64,000 bases of DNA, from contig NZ_WYDQ01000001.1 of assembly GCF_024105635.1 (NCBI RefSeq), positions 1,178,001 through 1,242,000 of the forward strand, read 5' to 3'. The notes beneath the pieces were generated by a model that was not told the origin of the DNA, did not search any database, and was given only the letters and a program-made list of their open reading frames with translations. The stretch comes from Oceanicola sp. 502str15. Its GTDB lineage: Bacteria > Pseudomonadota > Alphaproteobacteria > Rhodobacterales > Rhodobacteraceae. Shown here one piece after another: positions 1 through 9,872 of this stretch (its first letter is position 1; the number at the start of each line of letters is the position of its first letter). Position numbers and translations under genes: made by a program.

Positions 1-18
1 GGACGTCATGGACATGGA

Positions 19-111
19 GGGCCGCATCGCCCCCGCCGCCCAGAACGGGCCTTCACGCCTCCCCTTGCACCGCCTCGGCGTGCCTTTAAGGGGGCAATGC
101 GGCCCGTTTTT
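19..111 (+). terminator. Large stem-loop followed by a T run; probable terminator of an upstream unit
   Basis: Positions 19-34 pair with 90-105 at 15 of 16 positions (one C-A mismatch at 28/96). The T run is at 107-111. The 55-nt loop holds a second perfect 6-bp stem (54-59 with 77-82). The T run lies on the + strand, so this most likely ends a + strand transcript that begins outside the window. The loop is long for a simple terminator, so a structured regulatory RNA is also possible. I find no convincing coding frame in 1-195. Confidence 0.5.
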
Positions 112-195
112 CCAGCCCACCCGCTGGTGCGTCCTCCCCTTGTCAGACAGCGCGCGAGCAGGCATCCATGGGCCGATTCATCGGAGAGCCCTGCG

Positions 196-690
196 ATGCG
201 ACCTGCCCTGATTGCCCTCACCGCCCTGCTTGTTCTGGGCACCGTCGCGGCGCTTGCCCTTGGCCTGTCGCGGCGCAGCCAGACGGCGGGAAGCGGTGAG
301 GATGAGGGGTTTCCGACGCTGTGGAGTGCGGGGGCGTTTACCTATCGCACCGATCTGGAAACCGGGGGCTGCGAGATGAAGATCACCACCGAAGTGATTG
401 AACCGGAAGGGTTTGACGGTGAAAGCCGGGTGCTTTCCGTTGCGCTTTCGGCGCTTGACCCGGCGCGGATCGAGACCACCTCGCGCAACCCCGCCCTTGG
501 CCTGCCGGGACTGCTCACCTTTCATGCCCGCCCGGGCGAGACCGTGGCCTGCACGTTGCTGGAAGGTGGGCCCTGCCCGACCGCGACCCGCGACAAGGCA
601 GAGCTGCAACTGCCGCCCTTCTGGGCCGACCGGCCCGATGACCTTGCCCGGCTGATCCGCGCCGACATAGATGGATGCACCCCCCAATGA
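196..690 (+). CDS. Membrane-anchored hypothetical protein
   Basis: This predicted 164-residue protein was not recognised. The first 25 residues form a single hydrophobic segment rich in Leu, Ala and Val, followed by a short Arg/Ser stretch, which suggests an N-terminal anchor or uncleaved signal with the rest in the periplasm. The soluble part has four Cys, including a pair spaced like a disulfide (ACTLLEGGPC). I chose the start at 196 because GGAGA lies about 7 nt upstream and the anchor begins right after it; a longer frame exists upstream but adds a low-complexity Pro/Arg stretch. The stop codon overlaps the next gene's start as ATGA, so the two are probably translated together, which hints at a link to corrinoid-protein activation. 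Confidence 0.6.
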   Translation: MRPALIALTALLVLGTVAALALGLSRRSQTAGSGEDEGFPTLWSAGAFTYRTDLETGGCEMKITTEVIEPEGFDGESRVLSVALSALDPARIETTSRNPALGLPGLLTFHARPGETVACTLLEGGPCPTATRDKAELQLPPFWADRPDDLARLIRADIDGCTPQ

Positions 691-2720
691 CCGACCCTCT
701 CGTGATCTTCACCCCCTCCGGCAAACGCGGCCGCGTGCCCGCCGGCACCTCGGTTCTGGCCGCCGCCCGCAAACTCGGGGTCGATCTCGACTCGGTCTGC
801 GGGGGGCGCGGGATTTGCTCGAAATGCCAGGTCAGCCCCGGATCGGGCGAGTTTTCCAAGCATGGGGTGACGGTGGAGGCCGATGCGCTGACCGACTGGA
901 ACGAGGTGGAGGCGCGCTATGACCGGGTGCGCGGGCTGAAGGAAGGCCGCCGCTTGGGCTGCCAGGCCTGCATCGAGAAGGACGTGGTGATCGACGTGCC
1001 GCCGGAGAGCCAGGTGCACAAGCAGGTGATCCGCAAGAGCGCCGACACCCGCGCCATCGAGATGGACCCGGCCACGCGGCTCTACCTGGTGGAGGTCGAA
1101 GAGCCCGACATGCACGCCCCCACCGGCGACTTCGAGCGCCTTGCAACGGCGCTGGAGAAGGCGTGGGGCATCAAGGGCTTGCAGGCCGACCTTGACCTGC
1201 TTTCACAGCTTCAGCCGGTGCTGCGCAAGGGGGAGTGGCAGGTGACATGCGCGGTTCATCAGGCCGAGGGCGCGCCCCGGCTGCTGGCGCTTTGGCCGGG
1301 GTTTTACGAGGGGCCGCTGCACGGGCTGGCGATCGACCTTGGCTCCACCACCATCGCCGCGCATCTCTGCGATCTGACCAGTGGCGCGGTGCTGGCCAGC
1401 AGCGGCGTGATGAACCCGCAGATCCGCTTTGGTGAAGACCTGATGAGCCGGGTCAGCTACGCGATGATGAACCCCGGCGGCGACAGGGAAATGACCGCCG
1501 CCATGCGCGGCGCGCTGGCCGACCTTGCCCGCGCCTGCGCCGAGGAGGCCGGGGTGGAGACCGACTCGATCTTTGAGATCACGCTGGTCTGCAACCCGGT
1601 CATGCACCACCTCGCGCTGGGGATCGACCCGGTGGAGCTGGGCCAGGCGCCCTTTGCGCTGGCCACCTCCGATGCGCTGGAGCTGCCCGCCGCCACGCTC
1701 ATGCCCGGCGCGATCCACCCGCAAGCTCGCGCCTTCCTGCTGCCCTGCATCGCAGGCCACGTGGGGGCCGATGCCGCCGCTGTTGCGCTCTCGGAAGCGC
1801 CGCACAAGGCCGAGGCGCTGACGCTGATCGTCGATGTCGGCACCAACGCCGAGATCCTGCTGGGCGACAAGCGCCGCGTGCTGGCCTGCTCCTCGCCCAC
1901 CGGCCCGGCCTTCGAGGGGGCGCAGATCAGCTCGGGGCAGCGGGCCGCGCCCGGCGCGATCGAGCGGGTGGAGATTGACCCCGAGAGCAAGGAGCCGCGC
2001 TTCAAGGTGATCGGCTGCGATCTGTGGAACACCGAGGAGGGGTTTGATCTGGCGACCGCGACCACCGGGGTGACCGGGATTTGCGGCTCGGGGATCATCG
2101 AGGCGGTGGCAGAGATGCGGATGGCCGGGCTGCTTGACCGCTCGGGGCTGATCGGCTCGGCGGAGGCCACGGGCACGGCGCGGATCACGCCGCAGGGGCG
2201 CACCTTCGTGTATCTGATCTTTGACGGCACCGCCGAGGGCGGGCCGCGCATTACCGTCACCCAAGGCGATATCCGGGCGATTCAGCTCGCGAAATCAGCG
2301 CTTTACGCGGGTGCACGGCTGCTGATGGACGAGCTGGGCGTGGACGAGGTCGACCGGGTCGTGCTGGCCGGGGCCTTTGGCGCCCATATCAGCCCGAAAC
2401 ACGCGATGGTGCTCGGGATGATCCCCGATGCGCCGCTAGAGCGGGTGACGAGCGCGGGCAATGCTGCGGGCACGGGGGCGCGGATTGCCCTGCTGAACAA
2501 GGCGGCGCGGGTCGAGGTGCAGAAGATCGTGCGCGAGATCACCAAGGTAGAGACCGCGATCGAGCCGCGCTTTCAGGAGCATTTCGTGGCGGCCAACGGC
2601 ATTCCCCATGCCACGGCGCCCTTTCCGGAACTGTCGAAAGTGGCGCCCCTGCCCGAGCCCTCGTTCAACACCGGCGGCAGCGGTGGTGAGGGCGGACGGC
2701 GGCGGCGCAGGCGGGGCTGA
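687..2720 (+). CDS. ASKHA-domain corrinoid-protein reductive activator (RACo-like, DUF4445)
   Basis: This 677-residue protein resembles RACo proteins, which use ATP and an iron-sulfur centre to re-reduce inactive cob(II)alamin in corrinoid methyltransferases. The N-terminal ferredoxin domain has Cys38, Cys44, Cys47 and Cys92 in the CX5CX2C...C arrangement of a [2Fe-2S] cluster. The ATPase half contains the phosphate-binding motif GLAIDLGSTT and repeated glycine-rich loops such as DVGTNAE and GICGSGIIEA. The start at 687 gives the usual MTDPL N-terminus and an ATGA overlap with the previous gene; a start at 675 is possible. The C-terminus ends in an odd Gly-rich stretch followed by seven residues that are nearly all Arg. 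No corrinoid protein or methyltransferase gene lies nearby in the window; its partners may be left of it. The family assignment is firm, the substrate is not. Confidence 0.88.
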   Translation: MTDPLVIFTPSGKRGRVPAGTSVLAAARKLGVDLDSVCGGRGICSKCQVSPGSGEFSKHGVTVEADALTDWNEVEARYDRVRGLKEGRRLGCQACIEKDVVIDVPPESQVHKQVIRKSADTRAIEMDPATRLYLVEVEEPDMHAPTGDFERLATALEKAWGIKGLQADLDLLSQLQPVLRKGEWQVTCAVHQAEGAPRLLALWPGFYEGPLHGLAIDLGSTTIAAHLCDLTSGAVLASSGVMNPQIRFGEDLMSRVSYAMMNPGGDREMTAAMRGALADLARACAEEAGVETDSIFEITLVCNPVMHHLALGIDPVELGQAPFALATSDALELPAATLMPGAIHPQARAFLLPCIAGHVGADAAAVALSEAPHKAEALTLIVDVGTNAEILLGDKRRVLACSSPTGPAFEGAQISSGQRAAPGAIERVEIDPESKEPRFKVIGCDLWNTEEGFDLATATTGVTGICGSGIIEAVAEMRMAGLLDRSGLIGSAEATGTARITPQGRTFVYLIFDGTAEGGPRITVTQGDIRAIQLAKSALYAGARLLMDELGVDEVDRVVLAGAFGAHISPKHAMVLGMIPDAPLERVTSAGNAAGTGARIALLNKAARVEVQKIVREITKVETAIEPRFQEHFVAANGIPHATAPFPELSKVAPLPEPSFNTGGSGGEGGRRRRRRG

Positions 2721-2879
2721 CGGGCAAACCCTTGGTTTTGCGTGCCTTTCAGGAGGCGCGCAAAAAACCTTATGCGCCAGGTCTGGAAAATCGCCGGGCG
2801 CGCGCCCACCTGTTGAGCATCACGATATTGCGTGATGACCAAGACCTTTTCAGACGATCTTTCGACAGGAAGCCATATC

Positions 2880-3041
2880 ATGACCAGACCCGTTCTTGCA
2901 GCTTTCGCGCTTGTCGCCCTCGTTACGGCCCCGGCCTTTGCTGGCGATATCAAGACCGCGACGAAATCCTCCAAATCCCCGCGCGGCGGCATTTCGGCGC
3001 CCGACAGGGGCTATACCGCGACGGACGACCTCTGGAAGTAA
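2880..3041 (+). CDS. Small exported hypothetical protein (53 aa)
   Basis: This 53-residue protein was not recognised. It begins MTRPVLAAFALVALVTAPAFA, a typical cleavable signal peptide with an AFA-G cleavage site. The predicted mature peptide is only about 32 residues, basic at first (KTATKSSKSPRG) and ending in DDLWK. AGGAAG lies about 6 nt before the ATG. An in-frame ATG at 2832 would put hydrophilic residues before the signal sequence, so I prefer 2880. The gene appears to stand alone, with a possible terminator 130 nt downstream. Confidence 0.6.
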   Translation: MTRPVLAAFALVALVTAPAFAGDIKTATKSSKSPRGGISAPDRGYTATDDLWK

Positions 3042-3170
3042 CACCACGCCGTGGCGGCGCGCCCTCCCCGCGCGCCCGGCAAGAGCAGATCCCGGCCTGA
3101 CGGCCCCGGCGCCCTCTCCTCCCCAAGGCCTGCCCTCCCGCAGGCGGGCGCGCTGTCAGCCGGTAGATCC

Positions 3171-3224
3171 GGGCCGGTGGCCTGGCAGGTCCTCCCCCTG
3201 CCAGCCCCGGCCCGGCCCATTTTT
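3171..3224 (+). terminator. Probable intrinsic terminator
   Basis: An outer stem (3171-3177 with 3212-3218) encloses a perfect 8-bp stem (3182-3189 with 3197-3204) and is followed by A and five T. It could end the transcript of the small exported protein gene that stops at 3041. Confidence 0.5.
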
Positions 3225-3511
3225 GGCAGGCGAAATTGCATGACGGGCTTTGTCATTGGCAATCGGCGCGCGGCTCCCCCATATCTGTTTCATCGCAGCG
3301 ACGAGCTGATGGAGCGAAACGAAATCAAGGGGTTACTTGCCATGGATCCGGTCACTTTCCTCCCAGGCCAGCCATGGCGCCCCCTTGGCCATCAGCTTCG
3401 TTCGCGGCGAGAGGTGTTTCCCTCCGGCGGTTGACGGGGCCTCCCCCAGTCATCCTCCCCTGATGGCCCGATTTCTCCGCGGGCCGGGGGTTGGCTCCCG
3501 CGCCGGTCCTT
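3225..3511. other. Gene-free stretch; possible small transcript
   Basis: No recognisable protein is encoded between the small exported protein gene and the tRNA. The 3290-3350 part is less GC-rich than its surroundings and holds a 41-codon frame (3309-3434) with no clear ribosome binding site. Because a strong terminator follows at 3512-3564 with no gene in front of it, a small RNA ending there is plausible. A weak promoter candidate (TTGGCA at 3256, CATATC at 3280) is the only initiation signal I see. Confidence 0.3.
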
Positions 3512-3564
3512 GCGGGGTGGAGTGTGGCAGGTCAGGCCCTGCCGCTCCGCCCCGCCTCTTTTTT
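3512..3564 (+). terminator. Strong intrinsic terminator upstream of tRNA-Gly
   Basis: GCGGGG at 3512 starts a long GC-rich arm that pairs, with G-T wobbles and a two-base bulge, with the arm ending CCCCGC at 3555. Six T follow at 3559-3564. It must end some + strand transcript, yet no protein gene sits directly upstream. Confidence 0.7.
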
Positions 3565-3571
3565 CAATCCC

Positions 3572-3600
3572 TTGACGGCAGGCGCGGCGAGACGTATCTC
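3572..3600 (+). promoter_or_regulatory. Housekeeping promoter of tRNA-Gly
   Basis: TTGACG (-35, 3572-3577), a 17-nt spacer and TATCTC (-10, 3595-3600) place the transcript start 5-10 nt later, right at the mature tRNA 5' end at 3611. Confidence 0.7.
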
Positions 3601-3610
3601 AGCCTTCGCG

Positions 3611-3684
3611 GCGGGTATGATGTAGTGGTAGCCTGTCAGCTTCCCAAGCTGAACGTGCGGGTTCGATTCCCGCTACCCGCTCCA
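3611..3684 (+). tRNA. tRNA-Gly (anticodon CCC)
   Basis: The acceptor arm GCGGGTA pairs perfectly with TACCCGC. The anticodon stem TCAGC/GCTGA carries the loop TTCCCAA with anticodon CCC, and the T arm GCGGG/CCCGC holds TTCGATT. CCA is encoded at 3682-3684. It reads GGG glycine codons. The gene has its own promoter and lies just downstream of a terminator. No integrase or attachment-site duplication is visible beside it. Confidence 0.97.
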
Positions 3685-3754
3685 GATCTTCGAACAATCG
3701 GATGGGCAGCCGCATGGCCTGCGGGCCGCGCCGGACGGGCGCAGCCTGCCGGGG

Positions 3755-5356
3755 TCAGCGGCGCTTGCGGATGAAATCCACCAGCATCCGGGTGCTGTCG
3801 TCCTTGTCGGCGCCATCGGCTTCGCCGGCGACCACGGGTTGCAGGGCGACGGCGAGTTCCTTGCCGAGTTCCACCCCCCATTGATCGAAGCTGTTGATGC
3901 CGAGGATCACCCCTTCGACGAAGACGCGGTGCTCGTAGAGCGCGATCACCATGCCGAGGATCTCCGGGGTCAGCTCGGGGTAGAGCAGCATGGTGGAGGG
4001 GCGCGAGCCGGGGAAGACGCGGTGGGCGGCCTGGCGCTCGAGTTCGGCACCCTCGAAGCCCTTGGCGGCCATCAGGGCGGTCGCTTCCTTCATCGAGCGG
4101 CCGTTCATCAGCGCCTCGGCCTGGGCGAGGCAGTTGGCGACGAGCAGCTCGTGCTGGTGGGCCAACTCGCTTTCATGGCCGCGGGCGGCGACCATGAACT
4201 CGCAGGGCACAACCCCGGTGCCCTGATGGATGAGCTGGTAGAAGGCGTGCTGGCCATTGGTGCCGGGCTCGCCCCAGACCACCGGGCCGGAGGGCACCTT
4301 GAGCCTGTCGCCCGACATCCGCACCCGCTTGCCGTTGCTCTCCATCTCGAGCTGCTGGAGGTAGGCCGGGAGCCGGGCCAGCCGCTGGTCGTAGGGCAGC
4401 ACGGCGCGGGTGGGGTAGCCGCAGACCTGGTGATGCCAGATGCCGACGAGGGCGAGCAGCACCGGCAGGTTGTCCTTGAACTCGGCGGCGCAGAAGTGCC
4501 TGTCCATCGACTGGGCCCCGCGCAGGAAGGCCTTGAAGGCGTCGGGGCCGATGGCCAGCATCAGCGACAGACCGATCGGGCCCCAGACCGAATAGCGCCC
4601 GCCGACCCAGTCTTCGAAGCCGAACACCCGCTCGGGCGGGATGCCGAAGGCGGCGGTTTTTTCCATGTTGGTCGAGAGCGCGGCGAACTGGGCCTTTGCA
4701 TCGCCCCCGCCCTCGGAGATCCAGGCCTTGGCGGTGGCGGCGTTGGTCATGGTTTCGATGGTGGTGAAGGTCTTGGAGGCGACGATCACCAGCGTTGTCT
4801 TTGGGTCGAGGCCGTGCAGGCTGTCGGTGATGTCGGCACCGTCGACGTTGGAGACGAAATGGGTGCGCGGTCCGTCGTGGTAGGGCGCGAGCGCGAGGCA
4901 GGCCATGGCGGGGCCGAGATCGGAGCCGCCGATGCCGATGTTGACGACATCGGTGATGGCGCCCCCTGCCCCCGTGAAGCTGCCCTTGCGCACCTCGTTC
5001 GAAAACGCCTCCATCCGGCCGAGCACCTCGAGCACGCCGGGCATGACATCGGCGCCGTCGACCATGACAGGGCCGCCGTCGATCCCGCGCAGGGCGGTGT
5101 GCAGCACGGCGCGGCCTTCGGTGTCGTTGATCTTTTCGCCCGCGAACATCGCATCGCGCTTGCCTGCCACCCCGGATTTTTCGGCCAGTTGCATCAGCAG
5201 CCAGAGCGCCTCGGTGTCGATCGAGGTTTTCGAGAAGTCGAACAGCATGTCACCGAAGCGGGCCGAGAAGTTGGCCGCCCGGTTGGGGGTGGCGAAGAGC
5301 CTGGAGATGGGGCGACGGGCATGTTCGGCCTGATAGGCCCTCAGCTTGTCCCACAT
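3755..5356 (-). CDS. pgi: Glucose-6-phosphate isomerase
   Basis: This 533-residue cytoplasmic enzyme interconverts glucose 6-phosphate and fructose 6-phosphate. The length and layout match the family: the sugar-isomerase core carries the GIGGSDLGP and VASKTFTT phosphate-binding stretches, and the conserved signature regions around [12 protein letters not shown] and later [13 protein letters not shown] are intact. AAGGA lies before the ATG. It is the last gene of zwf-pgl-pgi, 98 nt after the pgl stop. In an organism that burns glucose by the Entner-Doudoroff route, this placement suggests it feeds fructose 6-phosphate or recycled triose back into zwf. Very sure. Confidence 0.97.
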   Translation of the reverse strand: MWDKLRAYQAEHARRPISRLFATPNRAANFSARFGDMLFDFSKTSIDTEALWLLMQLAEKSGVAGKRDAMFAGEKINDTEGRAVLHTALRGIDGGPVMVDGADVMPGVLEVLGRMEAFSNEVRKGSFTGAGGAITDVVNIGIGGSDLGPAMACLALAPYHDGPRTHFVSNVDGADITDSLHGLDPKTTLVIVASKTFTTIETMTNAATAKAWISEGGGDAKAQFAALSTNMEKTAAFGIPPERVFGFEDWVGGRYSVWGPIGLSLMLAIGPDAFKAFLRGAQSMDRHFCAAEFKDNLPVLLALVGIWHHQVCGYPTRAVLPYDQRLARLPAYLQQLEMESNGKRVRMSGDRLKVPSGPVVWGEPGTNGQHAFYQLIHQGTGVVPCEFMVAARGHESELAHQHELLVANCLAQAEALMNGRSMKEATALMAAKGFEGAELERQAAHRVFPGSRPSTMLLYPELTPEILGMVIALYEHRVFVEGVILGINSFDQWGVELGKELAVALQPVVAGEADGADKDDSTRMLVDFIRKRR

Positions 5357-5454
5357 GGCTGATATCCTTTCGTCGATCCGCCTTCCGGCCTGTTTGCGCT
5401 AAATCTCTGCATGAAAGCTTAACGGCCTTCATGAACCTCAAGTCGGGCGGGCGC

Positions 5455-6125
5455 CTAGGGGGCCCAGTGCACCACGGCCTCGCCCAGCACGCACTTTACC
5501 GGGGCCTCGGCGGGCGAGAGGTGGCGGGCGCGTTCGAGGGCCGAGAGCTTGGCCTCGCCGGTGATGAGAATATGGGTCGAGAGCGCGCCCTGAAGCACCG
5601 GCGCCGAGAGGGTGATGCGCGGCTCGTCGGCGGCTTCGGCCCGCATCGGCAGCAGGATCGGGGCCTCGTCGGAGAGCGCCTCGGTCAGCCGGTCGGCGCC
5701 GGGAAAGAGCGAGGCGGTGTGCATGTCGGCGCCCATGCCGAGCAGCAGGACGGAAATGGGCAGGTGCGGGGCGATTCCCTCTGCGAGCCCCTCCATCGCG
5801 TCTTCTGGGCGATCGGCCGGGGCATAGAGCGGCACGTAGTTGGCCGCCGCCGCCGGGCCGGTGAGCAGGCGCTCGCGGATCAGGCGGGTGTTGGAGCGCG
5901 GGCTGTCTTCGGGCACCCAACGCTCGTCGTTGAGGAACACCGTCACGCGGCTCCAGTCGAGCGACTTGCGCCCTGCGAGCAGGTCGAAGACCGGCCCCGG
6001 GGTGGAGCCGCCGGGCACGCAGAAGCTGGCGGCTTCGTGGGTTTCGAGCGCCATGGTCAGTTCCGACGAGATCTGGTCGGCCAGATCCATCATCATCATC
6101 TCGGCGTCGGGATATTCGCGCAGTT

Positions 6126-6129
<4 letters not shown>
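5455..6129 (-). CDS. pgl: 6-phosphogluconolactonase
   Basis: This 224-residue enzyme hydrolyses 6-phosphogluconolactone to 6-phosphogluconate, the second step after glucose-6-phosphate dehydrogenase. The DevB/SOL-type lactonase motifs are present: SFCVPGGSTPGPVF near residue 40, FLNDERWVPEDSPRSN near 70, and LLGMGADMHTASLFPG near 130. I chose the start at 6129 because it overlaps the zwf stop as ATGA and has AAGG just before it; a start 18 nt further upstream is possible. Tight coupling to zwf fits the pathway order. Confidence 0.95.
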
Positions 6130-7583
<1,454 letters not shown>

Positions 7584-7616
7584 GGGGTCTCCCTGCGGCT
7601 CGGCGCTCTGGGGTTC

Positions 7617-7628
7617 GTTAGCGCTAAC
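7617..7628. promoter_or_regulatory. Palindromic operator of zwf-pgl-pgi
   Basis: GTTAGCGCTAAC is a perfect 12-bp palindrome of the kind bound by LacI-family repressors (central CG). It recurs identically at 32035-32046, in front of edd. The shared site in front of the two halves of one pathway is the main argument for function. Confidence 0.75.
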
Positions 7629-7794
7629 GGCCCCGGTTTAACCGCAGCCCTCGGGGAAGTCTAGCACCCAAGGGTGGGTGGGCAACCCGGCGAATGAACG
7701 GATTTGTCACGACAAGGCGGATTGCCCGACCGGGGCGGCATGAGCATAGTTGGGATGAAGATTTGAGACAGACATTCACCAAGGAGCCATTGCC

Positions 7795-8460
7795 ATGTCC
7801 CCTGCCCTGCGCAGCCTTGCCCTCGCCGCCAGCCTCACCCTTTCACCGCTCGCCGCCACGGCCCAGTCGGGCGGGATGATCCAGCAATCCGACCCCGAGC
7901 ACGTGGCCCGCATCGCCGGGGTGCTGACGGGCATGGGCTTTCAGGTCTCGGACCTCGGGCAGGACGGGCCATGGGGCTTTCTGGCCGAGTACAAGGGCAG
8001 CAAGGTGCTGGTGCAGCCGGTGAGCTGCCAGCAGGGAAAGCCCTGCAACTTCCTGCGGATCGAAACCCGCTATGGCTATGACAGCGCCTTCGATGCCGCC
8101 GATGTCGAGGATTTCAACCGCCGCGCATGGTGCTGCAAGATGGTGCAGGTGGCGCCGGGCAAGGTGCATATGTCGATGACCCTGCCCTTCAACGCGCCGA
8201 TGACCGAGGCCTATCTGCGTGAAAGCCTCGCGGTGCAGTATTCGATGCACAACACCGCCTGGGACATGCTGACCGAATGGTATGAGCGCGGCCCCGCCAC
8301 GGCGGCGGTGGCCCCCTCGCAACCCGCCACGCCGCCCTCTGCCCCGCCGACGCTCGGCATCAGCCCCGCCGAGATCGAAGTGAGCGGCGCGGCCCCCTCC
8401 GAGGCCCCCAAGCTGGGCGTGGGTGTGGGCAGCTTCAGCGCGGATGTGCTGCTGGAGTGA
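7795..8460 (+). CDS. Secreted YbjN-like domain protein
   Basis: This 221-residue protein has a clear signal peptide (cleavage near TAQS, residue 24). Residues about 30-165 form one YbjN-like module: a GMGFQV strand, a Cys pair in VSCQQGKPC, then FNRRAWCCKM and a helix ending in ESLAVQYSMHNTAWDM. The last 50 residues are Pro/Ala-rich and probably disordered. The next gene's third module carries the same CCK motif and the same RESL helix, so the two genes are related by duplication. AAGGAG precedes the ATG. It probably acts in the periplasm, perhaps binding a partner; its biochemical role is unknown. Confidence 0.65.
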   Translation: MSPALRSLALAASLTLSPLAATAQSGGMIQQSDPEHVARIAGVLTGMGFQVSDLGQDGPWGFLAEYKGSKVLVQPVSCQQGKPCNFLRIETRYGYDSAFDAADVEDFNRRAWCCKMVQVAPGKVHMSMTLPFNAPMTEAYLRESLAVQYSMHNTAWDMLTEWYERGPATAAVAPSQPATPPSAPPTLGISPAEIEVSGAAPSEAPKLGVGVGSFSADVLLE

Positions 8461-8501
8461 TCGAGGCCGGGTGAGGCGTTTTCCGTTTGGAGGGTATCGA
8501 G

Positions 8502-9863
8502 ATGTTTCTGCGCAAGACCGTGTTTGCCGCCCTTTTTCTGGCCCCCCTCGCGGCCGGGGCGACCACGCCGGAGGATCTTGCCGAGCTGGCGGCCGGTCAG
8601 GGCGTTGCCTTTGATCCCGCCGGCGGCGAGCTGAGCCCCGGGGGCACGGTCATTGCCTTTCCGCTCGACCTGCCGGGTGGCGACCATGTGCTGCGGTTCT
8701 ATGATTGTAGCGTGGGCGGCTGCGGCGAGGTGGAGGTGACCTCCAAGCTGCCCAATCCGGGCGGGATGGATGGCGACTCCTTCAGCCAGCTGCTGAAATC
8801 GGGCGGGCTTGCGGCCTTCATGTCGCCGCCGCTGAAACACCGGATCACGTTGAAGGCGGAAGAGGCGCGCATCGTCACAGCTTTCGAGACCGACGCGCCG
8901 GAGGCGCTGGCGGAGGCTCTGGGGCATTGGCGGCAAGGGATCGGGGTGCTGGGCAAGGCGCTTGCCGACTTCACCCCGCCGCCGGAGCTGGAGCTGCCGC
9001 CGGTGTTCCGGCCCGAGGCGCTGGAGGCGGTGCTGGCCGAGTTGGGCGGCATTCTGGAGCGCGATGACGAGGGCGGCGCGCGGGTGCCCGAGGGCGAGCG
9101 CAGCTACCTGGTGTCGCTCGACGAGCTCTCCTACCTTGCCATCTTCTCGGGGTGCCGGGCGGAAGGCTGCGGCGGGTTGCAGCTGGAGGCGGTGGTCGAG
9201 AACCGCTCGGGCAGGACCGGCGCGGGGTTCAGCGAGATCTATGACGACGGGCGTTTCGGCTTTCTGGACGAGGGCGAGCTGGCCTATGAGGTGCGCCCCG
9301 GACGGCGCACGGTGACGATCGCCAGCATCGTGGCGCCCGAGCTGTTCGAGCGGCGCGCGGATTTCCTGCGCAGCCTCGGGGTGTTTCATCGCTATGTCAC
9401 CGAGGTGGAGGCGGCTCTGGCCACCGCCCCGCCTGCGCCCGATCCGCTTGAGCTGCGCGCCCGCAGTCCGCAGGAGCTGGCCGAGCTGGCAAAGGCGATC
9501 GGCTACTCGGCCAGCGCGGTAATGAGCGGCGGGCAGCATATTGTACGGGTGGCGACGCGCTCGGCGCCGATCCTCATCCGCTTTCAGGGCGGCTGCGCAG
9601 AGGACGACCCGACGGGCTGCCGCTTTGTGATCCTCTCCTCCAGCCTCGAGCTGCACGAGCGCCCGGGCCTGGAGGACATCGAGCGCTACAACGCGGAAAG
9701 CTACTGCTGCAAGGCGATCTGGTCGGCGGAGACGCGGAGGCTGGTGCACAGCATGAGCCTGCCGCTGCAACAGGGGATCGACGGGGGGCTGCTGCGCGAG
9801 AGCCTGCTGATCCATCGCTCGCAGCGCGCTCTGTTCGAGCGGGCCTTCGGGGCGGCGCAGTAG
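8502..9863 (+). CDS. Secreted protein with three YbjN-like modules
   Basis: This 453-residue protein has a signal peptide (about 19 residues, ending in AAGA). Three repeated modules follow, at about residues 20-165, 190-300 and 315-450. Each has a Cys pair after a beta strand (YDCSVGGC, SGCRAEGC, GGCAEDDPTGC), and modules 1 and 3 begin with a similar helix (LAELAAGQG and LAELAKAIG). Module 3 ends with SYCCKAIW and a helix containing RESLLIHRS, matching the gene just upstream. I chose the start at 8502 because GGAGGG lies 7 nt before it. It is probably co-transcribed with the 7795 gene, 41 nt away. The domain assignment is moderately sure; the function is unknown. Confidence 0.6.
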   Translation: MFLRKTVFAALFLAPLAAGATTPEDLAELAAGQGVAFDPAGGELSPGGTVIAFPLDLPGGDHVLRFYDCSVGGCGEVEVTSKLPNPGGMDGDSFSQLLKSGGLAAFMSPPLKHRITLKAEEARIVTAFETDAPEALAEALGHWRQGIGVLGKALADFTPPPELELPPVFRPEALEAVLAELGGILERDDEGGARVPEGERSYLVSLDELSYLAIFSGCRAEGCGGLQLEAVVENRSGRTGAGFSEIYDDGRFGFLDEGELAYEVRPGRRTVTIASIVAPELFERRADFLRSLGVFHRYVTEVEAALATAPPAPDPLELRARSPQELAELAKAIGYSASAVMSGGQHIVRVATRSAPILIRFQGGCAEDDPTGCRFVILSSSLELHERPGLEDIERYNAESYCCKAIWSAETRRLVHSMSLPLQQGIDGGLLRESLLIHRSQRALFERAFGAAQ

Positions 9864-9872
9864 GCGGGCGGC

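Noticed and set aside
1..2720. Cobalamin riboswitch near the corrinoid activator or cobK
   Set aside because: I could not find the conserved B12-box-like core at 1-195 or 13742-13844. A covariance model search would be decisive.
3611..3684. tRNA-Gly as an integration site of a genomic island
   Set aside because: No integrase gene follows and no duplicate of the tRNA 3' end was seen in the window.
7704..7715. TTGTCACGACAA palindrome before the YbjN gene
   Set aside because: A single short palindrome with no second copy and no matching promoter; could be chance in GC-rich DNA.
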